From Dromaius novaehollandiae (lineage: Eukaryota; Chordata; Aves; Casuariiformes; Dromaiidae), in assembly GCF_036370855.1 (NCBI RefSeq), contig NC_088100.1, positions 33,492,563 through 33,556,562 on the forward strand: a stretch of DNA of 64,000 bases, read 5' to 3'. This document shows positions 36,875 to 49,400 of the stretch, piece by piece; position 1 is the stretch's first letter; each line of letters begins with the position of its first letter. The notes below the pieces were generated by a model, which searched no databases, was not told the origin of the DNA, and was given only the letters and a program-made list of their open reading frames with translations. The position numbers and the translations under genes were made by a program.

Positions 36875-37412
36875 ACAGACAGCTCAAAGCTGGGAGGACT
36901 GAAATATACCCAAGGGAAGTTTAATACTGAGGTGGAGAAACAGTTTGAGAAAATTAGGATGCAGTTCAGGGACAAATTCAAAATATTGCTCTATTCAGAT
37001 GATAGTTCTTATCTGAAGTGTAGCATGAAGAATAGATGGTGGTGCTCAGGTTAAACGTGAATCAACAATGTGTTACTATAAAAAAGGTAAAAGTGCTGGA
37101 GAGACATGGCAATTCTTCAAGTATGTAAAAGACTTGAAAATAGGAAGATGATAATCTGTTCTCTGGGTTCATGGGTGTAGGAAAATATAAAATGGGCTTA
37201 AATCATAGTAAAATTTCAGGTCGGATATTGTCATTAGATTATTTTTGCCAGAAATAGTGGAAGCACTGAAATAGATGGCCTTGGTGTGGACTGTGGTGCC
37301 TCTTTAAAAGCCGGTCTGACAAATAAGTCAGGAATGACATAGATATAATTGATTATGCCTTGGGACTAGATACATCTTTCAGTTCCCACCAGCTCTGGAT
37401 TCTGTTATTCAA
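36875..37412 (+). mobile_element. Decayed CR1 LINE fragment, 3' region, plus strand
   Basis: It starts with a frame reading DSSKLGGL, close to the DTSKLGG of CR1 reverse transcriptase. It continues with gtgaatcaacaatgtg (CR1: MSQQC region), then jumps to a later CR1 segment (tggagagacatgg, cttcaagtatgtaaaag, gggcttaaatcat). It ends with gactagatacatctttcag, the degraded 3' end. An internal deletion and many stops mark it as old. It is more diverged than the CR1 at 30754. Confidence 0.7.
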
Positions 37413-37994
37413 TATAGTAATAAAACTCCCTAAGTAGTTTCATGCAATTATGCATAAAGATACAACTCAAAGGGAATATAAAGCTAAGCACTGCGTGAGA
37501 CATGCAGTCTTCCTTCAACATAAAATCTACTTCTGTTTTCAGCGAAGTAAATAGTCAGACTTCTAATTAGCTTTAATTTCATATTGTCATCTCAGTGTCA
37601 CTCCTTCCTCACAGTGTCTCATCCAACCAATAGATCCCAGTACCAGAGTAATACCTTTGCCACCTTTCCCCTTCTGAGGTTTGGTAGGTTGGAACACCAC
37701 AGAAAAGGGTAAAGAAATCACTGTGGCCTAGAAACTCAGTTCAGTTTGGCAATATGATGCTGCTGTTGAAAAGGCAAAACTTATTCTGTGATGTATTAAG
37801 TAAGTGTCATATGTAAAGCAGAGAAGGTAACTTGATCTGCGCTAGTTGGGGTAAACAGTGCATCAGCTGGGCTACTATGGAACAACACACTTTTAGAAAG
37901 AAGCCAGAGGACAACAATAAACATAAACATTTTAGAAAATATGATCCCTAAGAGACAATAGAAGAAATGGGGAGTGGGAAACAGTCATTCTCAT

Positions 37995-38240
37995 TTAGGT
38001 GTCTGACTTGCACTTTAATGGTAGGCATTTAGTGAAGAATCCCCTTTAACTGTGCCTACGTTCTCTGTGCAGTCAAGGGAAAGAGTTAAGTGTCTGGGAA
38101 GACCTCTGGTGTCATGTAGACAAGATCTGCTCTGGAGACATTCAGAGCCTCCTTCTTCACCCTACTGATTGGAAAGGGAACTTCAGTGATTTCTTTGGGA
38201 CAACACTTCAGTAGGCACTTACAAACTTACTTACAACAGA
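37995..38240. repeat. Possible old archosaur interspersed repeat fragment
   Basis: Contains tttaggtgtctgacttgc and gtaggcatttag, resembling the block near 30180 (gttaggtgtctggg, atctaggc). Both look like diverged copies of one reptile/bird repeat. Low certainty. Confidence 0.3.
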
Positions 38241-38254
38241 TCTGAGTTAATTAG

Positions 38255-38305
38255 ATATATACATATGTACATACATACGTGTGTGTGTGTATGTGTGTGT
38301 GTATA
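38255..38305. repeat. AT/CA/TG microsatellite
   Basis: Alternating purine-pyrimidine run: atatatacatatgtacatac followed by gtgtgtgtgtatgtgtgtgt. It is likely length-variable and can adopt Z-DNA. Confidence 0.9.
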
Positions 38306-40768
38306 AGCACTCTCAAAGGGAGCACATTAACTCCTCCAGTCTGTAGAAGGTTGCTGCAAAGGGAAGAGCTATCAGTTGGGCAAGAATAGAACAGTTTAAT
38401 TTTCATCAAAACATATATTCAAGAAAGGCTTCTAAGGAGAGTTCTAAAGCAATGGAAACTCCACTATGTTGCTTCTCCTTTTAAATTTCCATGGGAAGAT
38501 TTTAGAAATAGGTTACCCAAATATCTGTCAGGGCTGATCTAGATACACTTAATCTTGTTCTCAACAGGTCCATGCCCATTCTGAGACATTTCCAAACTTA
38601 AATTTCTGTCATTTCTCTATTTTATAGGGTTCATTTTTAAGCAACTTCTTTTCCTGTTTCTATTCTGTCACTGTGTTCAGACTGTCTAAGCCAGTGGAAG
38701 AGAAACCTCTAGAAGGTAAGTGCCAGAATTGGTATACAGTGCTCTTGGACTTGTTCACTATCATAAGGTGTAACAGAAGTATCGTACAGACACTTTTTGT
38801 GGAAAACTTTTTCTGACAGAAAATCGTATGCTATTATTAGGTCTGGTTGAACACACAGAGTGTTTTCTTCACTTTGGACTTGGTGAAGGAGTTGGCCTGT
38901 GCTACCCACAAAATGGTAGGATTCCCAAGAAGGTTTATACTTTGCATTCTTTCATTTATGGCCCCAACATGCCTATGATTAGATTGCAAAATGAATATGC
39001 ATGAAATACATACTAGCTCACTGATCCAAAATACTACTGCTGGTCTGCAGTCTAAATGAAAAAGAACCCTAGGGACATTTTTAAAGAGGGATTATTTAAC
39101 AAAGATGAAATGTGTATTATTCTAGCTTGCCACAGAAAGCAGAATCTTCAGTTGCATTTTGCTGGGTGTCACACAAGCATGTAAGACTTAGTTTCCACCT
39201 AAAAGTGCTTGAATTTTGTCTGACTCCAAGCATGTACTTATCTGATGATAGCTCCCTTTGCTAAATCAAAAGACACTGAAAAATGCCTATTTCATAATAT
39301 ATACATACATAAATACAGAGGTGTTGCAGTGTAGAAGATGTGTCCAACACAAAAGGAATAGAAATAATCTCATTTGATGGCTCTCAGATTTAATGTAGTT
39401 TTCAGATACTTCATACCACTAACTACCTTAATCCACTGGGTAAAGATCTTTCGAGACTGAAATGACTCAGGATTTTGCACAGCTATTCAGTGCAATCAAA
39501 GGATTTTTGAGAGCAGTGAAAACCACCACAGAAAAGAAATTTTAGGTAATTAACATGATACAGTTTGTGGAACAGGTTTTAGATATTGGGTTTTGTGTCT
39601 GTTTTGTCTAATAGATAAGCTGTATTTCCTAAAGTCTACCTGTTCTTTTTAAAATTCATTTTGACAGCATATACTCTGTATTGGATATTAAAAGGGCTGA
39701 CAATGAATTTGCAGCCTTTATTAAGGACGGACTTTGGCGTACAAACTGTTATAGTTCAAATGACCCTTGTCTATTTTAAGCAGTGCAAGATTGTTTCTGT
39801 TTGTACAGCAGTAGTCCAAGTAACTCTTTAGTAAAGGAAATAAATATTTGAATTAAAGTCTGAAGTATGTGCAATCAGTAATGTCTGTTAAACACTATTG
39901 GAAACCTGTCATTAGTAAAAGTTTTCAAATTTGAAGAATTTAATTGCTTTTCTCAATTTCCGGTGAGACAAAAAAAAAACTAAGAGATTTTTCCCATTAT
40001 GTGTAAGTGACAGCAGACTCATCTTTTAAAATAATCATCAATTTTCTCGTTAGAAATTCTTACCTGGATTTTTATAGAATTCTTCTAATATATCATTTAT
40101 CTTCTTTTGAGCAGTAGATTCCTTGAAATAATTACACACTTCTAGAACAAATTTGCATCTTTCATACCTAATCTATCAAGGAACATCTTTCTGTTCTTCT
40201 CACTCTCAATTTCATCCTGGTTTTAATTTCAGAATAAAATAAAATCATTCTTCTTGTAAACTTTAATTAGCTGCTAGCTGGTATCTGAAAATAAAGCAAA
40301 AAATAATGGAGATAAATTTGTAAAACTGTTTCCTGGGATATATTCCTTTTTATTTTATAGTCCATCAATGGCTACATTTAAAAGAACCCTTGCATAAACA
40401 TGTCAAATATCTATCATGGTCCATTAACGTAATTCGAATTTCAATATTGGCTGGCAAGTTTATTACGATTAACTATTTGTGAAGGGATAACAGGCAGTCT
40501 CAAAAGGACCTGTTTTAAAGCAATTTGTTTTGTACAGAAGGTTTACTAATACTTGAGAGATCAAATAGGGGAAACTGTATACTATCTAATTATAATCTGT
40601 GATTTGTAGGCTATGAAGAAATTAGGCTTTGATTGTACATAGCTTTATAAACTTCTATTCAAAATGCTTTCCAATGGAAAACGAGATTTGTTTCTTCTGT
40701 GTTCTTCTGTCAACTGGTTGTCTTTTTCAGTTCTCCGTCTCACACCTACTCATTCAGGATTTTTTGGA

Positions 40769-40805
40769 TCTAGGAACCAATTTGAATCTAGGAACCAAAT
40801 TTGAG
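40769..40805. repeat. Two-copy tandem duplication of about 19 bp
   Basis: The unit atctaggaaccaatttga is followed directly by a near-identical copy with one added a (ccaaatttga). A simple local duplication. Confidence 0.85.
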
Positions 40806-41728
40806 ACAGTAGAAAACTTTAAGGTAATTTTCTACCAATTCCCTGAAAGAAGATGTTCAGAGAGAGGATGTGCCTTGAGAGATCATGAAGGAAATGCTGC
40901 ACGTAAGAGCACTCTTTATTGAAAACCCATCAGAGAATTTGTATTGGACAACCTGAGAGACACACCTACAGGAAACAGGACTTCATGGATTCCAGTAAAT
41001 TTCCTGGGCTGATTATTTCAGCAGGATTATTCAAATGTTTGAAAGTCAAGACTCTAAATAATGTACAAGTGGGAACAGTGTAAAATAATACAAAACTATG
41101 CAAGCAGTCTCTGAGGAAGATTGTGATAAGTATGATTTGTAAGTCCTCTATCATTTATGTGTTACATTGAGGTAATGAGTAATACTGAAATATTAAAATG
41201 ACAGTAGAAGTAAATAGGGATAATGCCATCAGTGGCTTATAGAGGTGGAAATTAAACTGAAATTGAAGTGCTGAGTCATAGTTAAAATTTGCAATGTATG
41301 GAATATGGGATCCTATCATTCTCTCAAATTTTCAGTGGATGTAGTCTAGTGAGTTTTGAAACATATTAAAATATGCTTCTTAGTTCATTGAATTGATAAG
41401 GAGAAGTGCCAATTATCCTAAGTGTGTTTAACTGCAGTGCAATTTTAGATGCCAGATTTTAGGAGTTTCTTATCCACACACTGGAGCCATAGAATTTAAT
41501 CTAAGTATTTTTGCTCTTAGTTTATAAGGTTGGAATATTGATCCAGATGGAAGTCCTTGTGACATAAAGCCAGATCCAGTGACGGCTGTTGCAGGGACCT
41601 GGAAATTTTACAGATGTTTATGAAGCAACATCACAGCATAGCAAAAGGATTCCATAATGTTGGTGATGTACCTCATGACCTCATAACAAATTCTTAGTTT
41701 AACAATATATAACCCCAAAGGAACTAAT

Positions 41729-42289
41729 GTGACCTCCTGTGTAGCAGACAGGACATTCTTGGATCAATTCCTGGTGGGATTAGATCATACTTTTAAAAGA
41801 AGATTCCTTTTTGTACACTACATACGGTTGCAGCCTTGGCAGGCCGTTATACAATCTATTTTTTCCAGTCCTTCACTTGAAAGATTCTTAAGCAGTAAAC
41901 CAAAGCTAGAAATCAGACGGTTTGAGAGCATGGATGTGAGCCCTGTACTTGCGAGGGAGAAGAGGGAGGAGGAGGATGTGCAAAATGATGTGTTCACTGT
42001 ATCTTTTTTTCTGCTTGTTTGTTCTCTCTGTACAGTTTGTTTTGCTGCTGAACACATCATACGAGAAAAATCTATGTGTATTTGTATCTTAGGACTAGTA
42101 GAAGTTGGTTGTCTCTCACTGCTGGAAGGAAGAGTCGAGGGGAATTCCATACTTCTTGGTGTATACACTTTCAAGATGAAAAATGAAAACGTAGGGAAGA
42201 TCTCTAATTTTCTTCTAGGCAAAGAAAATATGGAATTTAGTGAGGCTTCCCGGTCAATAAATGCTCAACTTTATAAGTCAGCTAAGTGA
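41729..42289 (+). other. Unrecognised 186-codon ORF
   Basis: A 561-bp ATG-to-stop frame, the longest in the window outside the transposon. It has a charged middle (REKREEEDVQND), then a hydrophobic stretch (VSFFLLVCSLCTVCFAAEH, about residues 95-113) that could be a membrane segment, and another mildly hydrophobic segment. The opposite strand is also open for 134 codons (42222-41818), so the DNA is stop-poor on both strands. No family was recognised and no splice context or CpG promoter was seen. It may be chance or a transposon relic. Coding status is doubtful. Confidence 0.25.
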
Positions 42290-45200
42290 ATTCCCCAGTA
42301 AACTTGCCTGGAAAGTCCAATGAGTTTTCCGGCCAAGTGGTCCTAGGGCAGCCAGATACTTATAGTGAGCGATAAGGATGGAGCACTGGATGGTAAGCTG
42401 TCTCCTTTGCTCCGTCTATTTCTGGTACACATTTAAGGAGATAATATATGAATTAAACAATCAGGCAAATATCTTTCCCCTCTGTAGGATTGCTCGGTAC
42501 TGAGGAAAGATGAGTTCATTGCCAGGATGAGTCTCACTGCTCCCCTAACCTCTCTGTCAGCCCAGTCCCACACAGCTCGCCATGGCAGCAGCTGCATGAG
42601 AAGAAGCAAGAGCAGAGCAGACCCACAGTGACTCAGTTTTCTCTGATATGATGTTTTTTATTAAGTGTGAATTCAGTATCAGATTAATATGCTGTTTTCT
42701 CCCTAAATGTGTTCTCTCTGTCCCAATTGTAATTCTCTTTCACGTCTCAGTAAACCTAACCTGGAGTTACATTTGCCTAGCCTTCAGTGTTTTTCCCCGC
42801 TGTATTTCTGATATAGGCAAAATCTTCTTGAACCCAATATGCATCTTTCTCTCCTTGAATGAGGCCTCTGAAGAGGTACTTTGCTGCAGTACCCATGAGA
42901 AATTATCCACATCAATAATAGTTAAGTTGTTGCACCTCCTTAAAAACCTTTCAAAAGAAGAAGTTCTTCACTAAGTGTTTGCTTTACCAACATATATTCT
43001 TTAGGCATTTTTTCCCCATGTCATCTTACTGATCACACATACCCGTGGCTCTTGTTTCAAACTAGAATCCATCATTGAATTTTATATGAAGAAGCAGAGC
43101 CCTGCACTAATGCTTGCAAGTAGACTGTGTGAAAGCCGAGGCCTGACTCTGAGGCTCTCTGAAGTCCCAAGAGAAATTTGCAAAAAAGATTATAGCATTG
43201 AAAATGCAGATAATATATTATTTGAAGCAAAGGCTCCAGGCTCCATGTGCTTGTGCAGCATTCAGCACAATATCTCCTTGACTATGCCTAGAGTTCTTGA
43301 GCCCTGTTATTGTAAATGACAACCCCAGATGAAATTATTTTATTTATAAACTATATCATTTTTCACTTTTTCCCTTTCTTGCCATGAACATTTTTAATCC
43401 TCCCTCAACCTACCTAAGGTTTTCTCCTTTTATGAATAGGTATCGTCCTATCTATCATATATTAACTTGGAAAAAAAAGATAAATTTTAAAAGTTAAATA
43501 AACAATAGGCCCTGGTTTTAAACCAACAAAGACATAACACTCAGTATTCCAGGGTTAGATCCAACAATTTATCCTTTGTGGATTCCAGAACTTTTACTAG
43601 CTCTAAAATAAATGGGCACAGTCCCAAATACTGAGGCTGACTTGTTATCTGTATATGTACTTTTCAGATAACAGACATTAAATAATTCACTATACAAAGT
43701 CTTATTTTAATTAAAATAGTAAAACTGATAAAGAAGTTTTCTTTACTTTTGGGAACAGATCCCTGGCTTGTAATTGCATTAATTACAAATACACACAGTT
43801 GAAAAGTTATTCAAATGCAAATGTTCTTAATGAGAAGAAAGCAACTGGGAGTATAATTTTTAGTTGTTGCATTTAATGAAAGCATTTGATTTTGTTCTAA
43901 TTGCACTTTTAATAAAATAAAGTGCTCTCACAGTGGTGAGATTTCACTACTACAGCATCATCTAACAGTAGTGCTAGAACCTCCGAAGGTTGCTGATGTT
44001 GCATTAGGTCACTCAGTGTTGGGCCTTCAGTGGAGATAAGTGAATCAAACAACACTTCTGTGTAAAGCTTTATGTCATGAAATGCTGATCTCCGGACAAC
44101 AGCAGTAGATTAAAGAACATGGCCAAAGTAAAGAACTGGGCAGACAATTTATGCCTTAAAATCACAATTTACAATGAAATAAAAATGAAGTTTAATTGGA
44201 AAGAAATATTTTCCTCATTTTGTTTGTTTTGAAACGTATTTATGCACTGCAAGGAAGTCATTTTGCAGAAAGTGGTGTGCTCTCTTATGGGCAGCTAGTG
44301 TTTGTCTATCACATGATGAAGAACACCGATCTAGTCCATCCCTCTGCCCTGAGGCAGGGCCAACTACACCTAAGCCGTTCCTTACAGAAGTTTGTTCCAC
44401 CTTATTTTTAAAAACCTTTGGTGATGGTTGCTTTCCAGGGATGGAGTGAAGCTCAGTGCACTCTAGTGCTCAGTGAAATTACCATGATGCCAGAAGCAAG
44501 GAAAGAGAAGGTCTTCTAAAACTCTTTTCAACATTATGGAAAAAAAACCCTATATCTCCTAGGCTATGTTAACCAAAGCGAGGGAATTTTTTTTCCTGGA
44601 AAAATGTGAGTTTGACTTTTTTTGACCTTCAGATAGTTGGTATTACAGAAGGGTTTTGACTTCCCTAATTTTTTTTTATCAAATATTGTGAAGGAATTGC
44701 AGTAATTTTTCTTTAAAAGGATTCATGTCAAAATGGATTTCCCTCTTTCCTCAAATTCCCTTCCCTCAATTTTCTTTCTGTTCTAAATTATTATTCAAAA
44801 TAACAGAGTATATAATAAATATTAATGGATTACTTTTATGCCTTTCAATCTCGCATAGGAGCTTTGAGAGCGAGCAATCCCCTGGGGAACAGGAAGAAGA
44901 GTTGTGAGAGGAGCAGCCTGGTGGCTCAGAGTCAGCAGCCTGCTCCTCTGCACTCGCCAGGCCATGAGGGCCAGAGGAAAAAGCACAGTCTATGTCTACT
45001 AATCCCATCACTGGAGGAACCTTCTGGTGCCCATGGGGAACCGTGTGTAAAACCCAGTGCATTACATTTGTTCACCTGTGAATTGAGAGTGCCAAGCTTT
45101 CAAACACGTTTTGCAATTTAAAGAAAGAATGAATCCCAGAAAGGCTTGGTCTCTTTGCAGATGATTTATAAACAGCAAAAAGGTTAAAGGAATCAAATAA

Positions 45201-45490
45201 ATAGGAGTGTTTTCACTTAGCTCTAATTGCAATTAGCATAGTTAAAGGTGTGATAAAAGGTTCCCATAATAAATCTCGGCTGTTTGCATCACATATAGTG
45301 AAGAAACATAGCTATTTTTAGCATTTTAACAGAATATAATGTGGTATAGTGACAGAGTGTTAATTTCATAATTTTTTTCAAAGAAGCAAGTATTTCAGAG
45401 GTACATACATGGTAAATTAATTTTTCATAGATATTATGCATAAGTGGAATATAGAGAAAAAATATGCATATCTTAAATTGAATAGTTTCA
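42290..45490. other. Intergenic, nothing recognised
   Basis: AT-rich sequence with short ORFs only and no recognised family. Confidence 0.6.
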
Positions 45491-45491
45491 C

Positions 45492-46440
45492 TGTTATGGA
45501 AATTAGGCTTGTCGGCCACCATAACAGGGTTCGACCCTAGGTTCCCGCAGAAAAATTTCAGAGCCAAATCAAAATAAATTAAATAATTAAATATTAATCA
45601 TATGCGTGCAGTAATTACAGCTTGAGCTGGGTGCCTCCGAAGAGGGACCCTAACATAAACAAATCCTGGGCAATTATAGTTTTTTCAACTTACATTTTCC
45701 ACCCCTCACGTGGTAGTTAGACCAATAGCAATTTTTTGGTCTGGGGTCTCCTGCTCCTTATTGGGTCTCATCATCATTCTGAGGTAAGCTGTTTTTCTCC
45801 TTATTTTTGTTTTTTGCAATCTCTGCTGACGGTTGTACCTCTGTTTTTGTGGGGTCTTACTGTTGTGTCTCAAGGTCCTGAGGAGGAGGTGATTCTAAAT
45901 CATAACAATTAACACTGCCCCAACAGTGAGCTAAGGCTTTGTCCCTCAAGGTCCTAATGCCCTGCAGTGGTCTTATTTCAAAGCCTTGACACCCTCCCTT
46001 TCGGAGAGTGAGACACAGGAATGCAGACTGCTTGTAACTTCCTTATCTTCCTAGCTTGAACCAGCTCTGAGGCCCTTTTCTTACTGGACTAAGTAAAAGT
46101 TCCTTATTTTATCTAAGTGCGGCCTAAGGCTTCAGCAAATTTAGCTACTCATGCTAAGCAAGTTTTATTTAAGTTGTGCTAAGCGGCTACCTCTAGACAG
46201 TTTCAGTTCGCTATTCTTTAACATTCACCATAGAATCCTGATAAGCCTCACCTGTTGTTAATTTTCTTCTGAGATGAAAAACAACCAAGCAACAAAAACA
46301 GACGTCTAAGGACATCTCTTCAGAAAGAGAGAGAGTTTTAAGATTAAGACTTCGCACAGATTTTGAGCCTAAGCGAAAGCATATTGAAGCCTGTTGAGCT
46401 CTCTCATATAAATTTATCAGAATCCAATACATAATGCCAC
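45492..46440. repeat. Unclassified repeat-like block, possibly a solo LTR
   Basis: The block differs from its AT-rich surroundings. It starts TGTTATGG with a perfect 8-bp inverted partner CCATAACA at 45519-45526, directly followed by the palindrome AGGGT-TCG-ACCCT (45526-45538). It has repeated ctcaaggtcct pieces (near 45869 and 45944) and a richer GC centre. A TGT start, compact size and internal short repeats fit an avian retroviral LTR, but no matching CA end, target duplication or primer site was confirmed. No viral gene is present. Confidence 0.35.
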
Positions 46441-49319
46441 TCACAAAACAATCTCAATATTCTAGGAAGGGTACACTTTATGGCAAAACTAAAACTTTGC
46501 TATGAAGGACTGAAAATATCCTTTATCTTGGAAATTATGAATTGTGAGCGCCCTGAAATCCATATGGATGGATAAACATCGTTGAAATACAATATCGATC
46601 AAGTAAACAGAAATACAGATATCCCCCTACAACTCTTCTTAAGTTTGGCAACTTCTATTACTTTTTCTCAATATATCAAAAGAATAAATGGTAGTTTTTG
46701 TCAAGTTTCAGTCATCCCTGTTTATTCCAGTTAGTGAGTTGCTTTTGATATTCATGTGAAGAAGCAATTTTGAAAAGTCTACAGTATTACAATGTATGTA
46801 GATAGTCTGGACAGATGTTCACCCTGCTGGGTTTTATATAAATTGAGCAAATCGATGAACTATGTGGCACCTACTACAGAACTCAGTCCTACCCATTATG
46901 TGCTTGAATCTGTTGTCTGGCAGACATCTGGCAAAAGAAGAGGTGAAGTATTGATGCTATATGATTTTACTGAAGCTTTGAGGCTTTACTGTAAATGTAA
47001 TCAGAACACAACCGGACCCTCGAAAGGTGCTTTTTAAAGAAAGTAGATTATGCAAGTGAGTGCTTGTTAGGCAAACAGGAAAGGGGGAAGGGGTAGAAGA
47101 GTAAAGTAAAGGGTGATTCAAGAGCAGGAGGGAAAGGGAATGGACTTGATCCTAGGAAAGGAAAGAGAGAATAGCGAAGTTCAGGTCAGAGGGGAACAAA
47201 AGGCTAGGGTGGGAAGAGTGATATGGGCACTACGTGTGGGGTATTTCCCAGTCTTGCATCTTCTTTCTCTAGGAGGGATATCGCCTAAACAGCTCTAAGC
47301 ATTTCACCTTTCTCCAGGGCGAGCTCATGCAAAGGGGCTATCTGTAACCTCCTCCACCCATTCCGGGGTACATGCTCAGAGCTGTTGTTCCAGATGTTTC
47401 TTTCCCAGGAGTATCCACACTCATCTGATAGCATTTGGATGAGCAGGCCAGAGAACCAGCATATCCTGTACAAAGGATAGCTATTTTAAGTGCTTTAGCA
47501 TATGCATATTTACTCAATTTTGTGTGCATTGTAGTGTTGCAGGTATGCTTTTGGGAGTTTGTGAACTAGGGTTCTCCAGAGATAGCCTTCTGAGGAAAGA
47601 AGAAAGAGCTTTCTTACAACTGCCAGATTCCATGAATGTTTTCTGCTTCTAAAACGCTATTTCCATAATGGGATGAAAAAGGGAGCAGGATCTGGAAACG
47701 TGAAAGAGTGAAGGAGCTGATGACAGAGATACATCAATCTGCTCTTAAATGCTTAAAATTACTGTAACCATCATATCATGAAAATTCATTGATGTTTGGG
47801 GCTATGGATCCAAGTTTTTTTTCTATTTTCAAATATAATATTTCAGAGACAACCATAATTCCCACTGTGGTGTAACAAAGTGTAAAAGCCTGGGAATGAG
47901 AGCTGTGCACTTCTCGCACCCTTGCAGCTAGTGGAGAGAAGAGTGGCCTGGGACTGCTAGAGCTGCTTCACTGGCCTGCGGGGTGATTTGAGGCCATGCC
48001 TTGTGGGCTCACCCTTTCCTTATCTGTGCAATAGGGAAAGTGGTGTTTCCCCCTCAAGTAAGGGCTGAGGAAAAACGCTATGTGAAAGTTTGGCATGCTT
48101 GAATTAAATCACTGTAGCCGCATCGCAAATGGATATCTGCAATTGCTTGAAAGGCCACTAGCATGTACAAAACCAAATGTAAATGCATTCTCTTCAAGAA
48201 ACTAAGTAATTCACTGCTGAAAAACTCTAAGGCAGCAGCAGTATTCCTGGCAGGTCCTGTGCCCTTTCAGAATGGGAAAGTCAACAAATATTAGGCTTCT
48301 TGAAAACCAGGAAATAAAGAGCTATTATAAGGTCTCAAATAACCTTAATTCTGCCTTATTTGAACAATGACACAATAAGCACACAGCTTCTCTGCCTGTC
48401 TTGAAAACTGTACGAAAAGAGAGGCTACTTATGTCTTCCCTATGCTCAAACTTGTCCTACGCCACAAAAGTACACCACGCTGCTGAGTTTTACAGCTAGC
48501 TCACCCTCTCTTCCCACTCCTTCATCCTCATGCAAATGATGCAATGTAACACTAGTTTTTTTCATTTTTCCATTAGTCACTACACAAATTATATTCATCT
48601 CCAGCTTCAGAGCTGACAAGCTTTACAACAAAAAGACCTATAAATTGACTATACCCACCCCTTACCCATAACAGTGCTCAAATGTAGTATATTGGATCTC
48701 CTGCGGCACTAGCCCATCTTTTTTTTTTTCCTTTGGATGCACAGCAAGCCCTGAGAGAGGGGCTCCCATTCCTGCTGGGCTGAACATCCCCCTTTGCCTC
48801 CTGTTAGCCCAACCGCTCAGCTGAGCTGCTTCCATCATGCACTGCAGCTATTGCTCCTGAGGTCAGGGAACTGGGACTTTTTGCAGACTGCTCAGGTCTA
48901 CTTGTAGACTACTGGCCCTAAGGGGAGAGGAGGCAGGACAGAATTCAATTCTTCTCTGTTTCCTGGGTGTTTTTTACAAGTTTTGAATTTTGCTGAATTT
49001 GAACTTAGAGGAAGGTACTGTCAGGCAGCCATAATTCTATTCAGTAAACACACATTAGATTACCTAGCATATATGAAGTGACGCAGCAGCAGGAGAAAGA
49101 ATAAAAACTCAGTTTGAGTCTTTTGCACTCCTTATTTAAATAGCTTACTTGCATAGCTCAAATGACTGTGACTTGTTCATCTTACAATCTCTAATACATT
49201 TGGCTTCACAACACCTTCGAGGTACAAAGTAACAAAGGTCCTGGCTCCCTGAAATGTGAAATTCCAGCTGTAATCACTGGAAGTGAACTACCTAAATATC
49301 TTAAAATATTAGGACCAAA
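46441..49319. other. Intergenic, nothing recognised
   Basis: A purine-rich stretch at about 47085-47220; otherwise mixed unique sequence. No gene was recognised. Confidence 0.6.
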
Positions 49320-49400
49320 TCTAAAACTCGGAAATGTAAGGGCTAGGAGACACCTTAAGAGATCGTGTAGTCCATTCGTCTACTGAGAAGCAAGGCTAAA
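49320..49400 (-). mobile_element. Probable CR1 3' end, minus strand
   Basis: The plus strand reads gggctaggagacacc, then agagatcgtgtagtccattc and gaagcaaggctaa. This is the complement of the CR1 tail pattern in which a gactagatgacctc-like piece precedes the 3' end. It is strongly diverged and only the tail was recognised. Confidence 0.45.

Larger units (their letters stand above)
37413..41728. other. Intergenic, only minor repeats recognised
   Basis: AT-rich sequence with a possible old repeat at 37995-38240, a TG microsatellite at about 38255-38305 and a small tandem duplication at 40769-40805. No gene was recognised. Confidence 0.6.

Noticed and set aside
45526-45538. tRNA gene suggested by a B-box-like gttcgaccc
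   Set aside because: No acceptor stem, A box or cloverleaf could be built around it.
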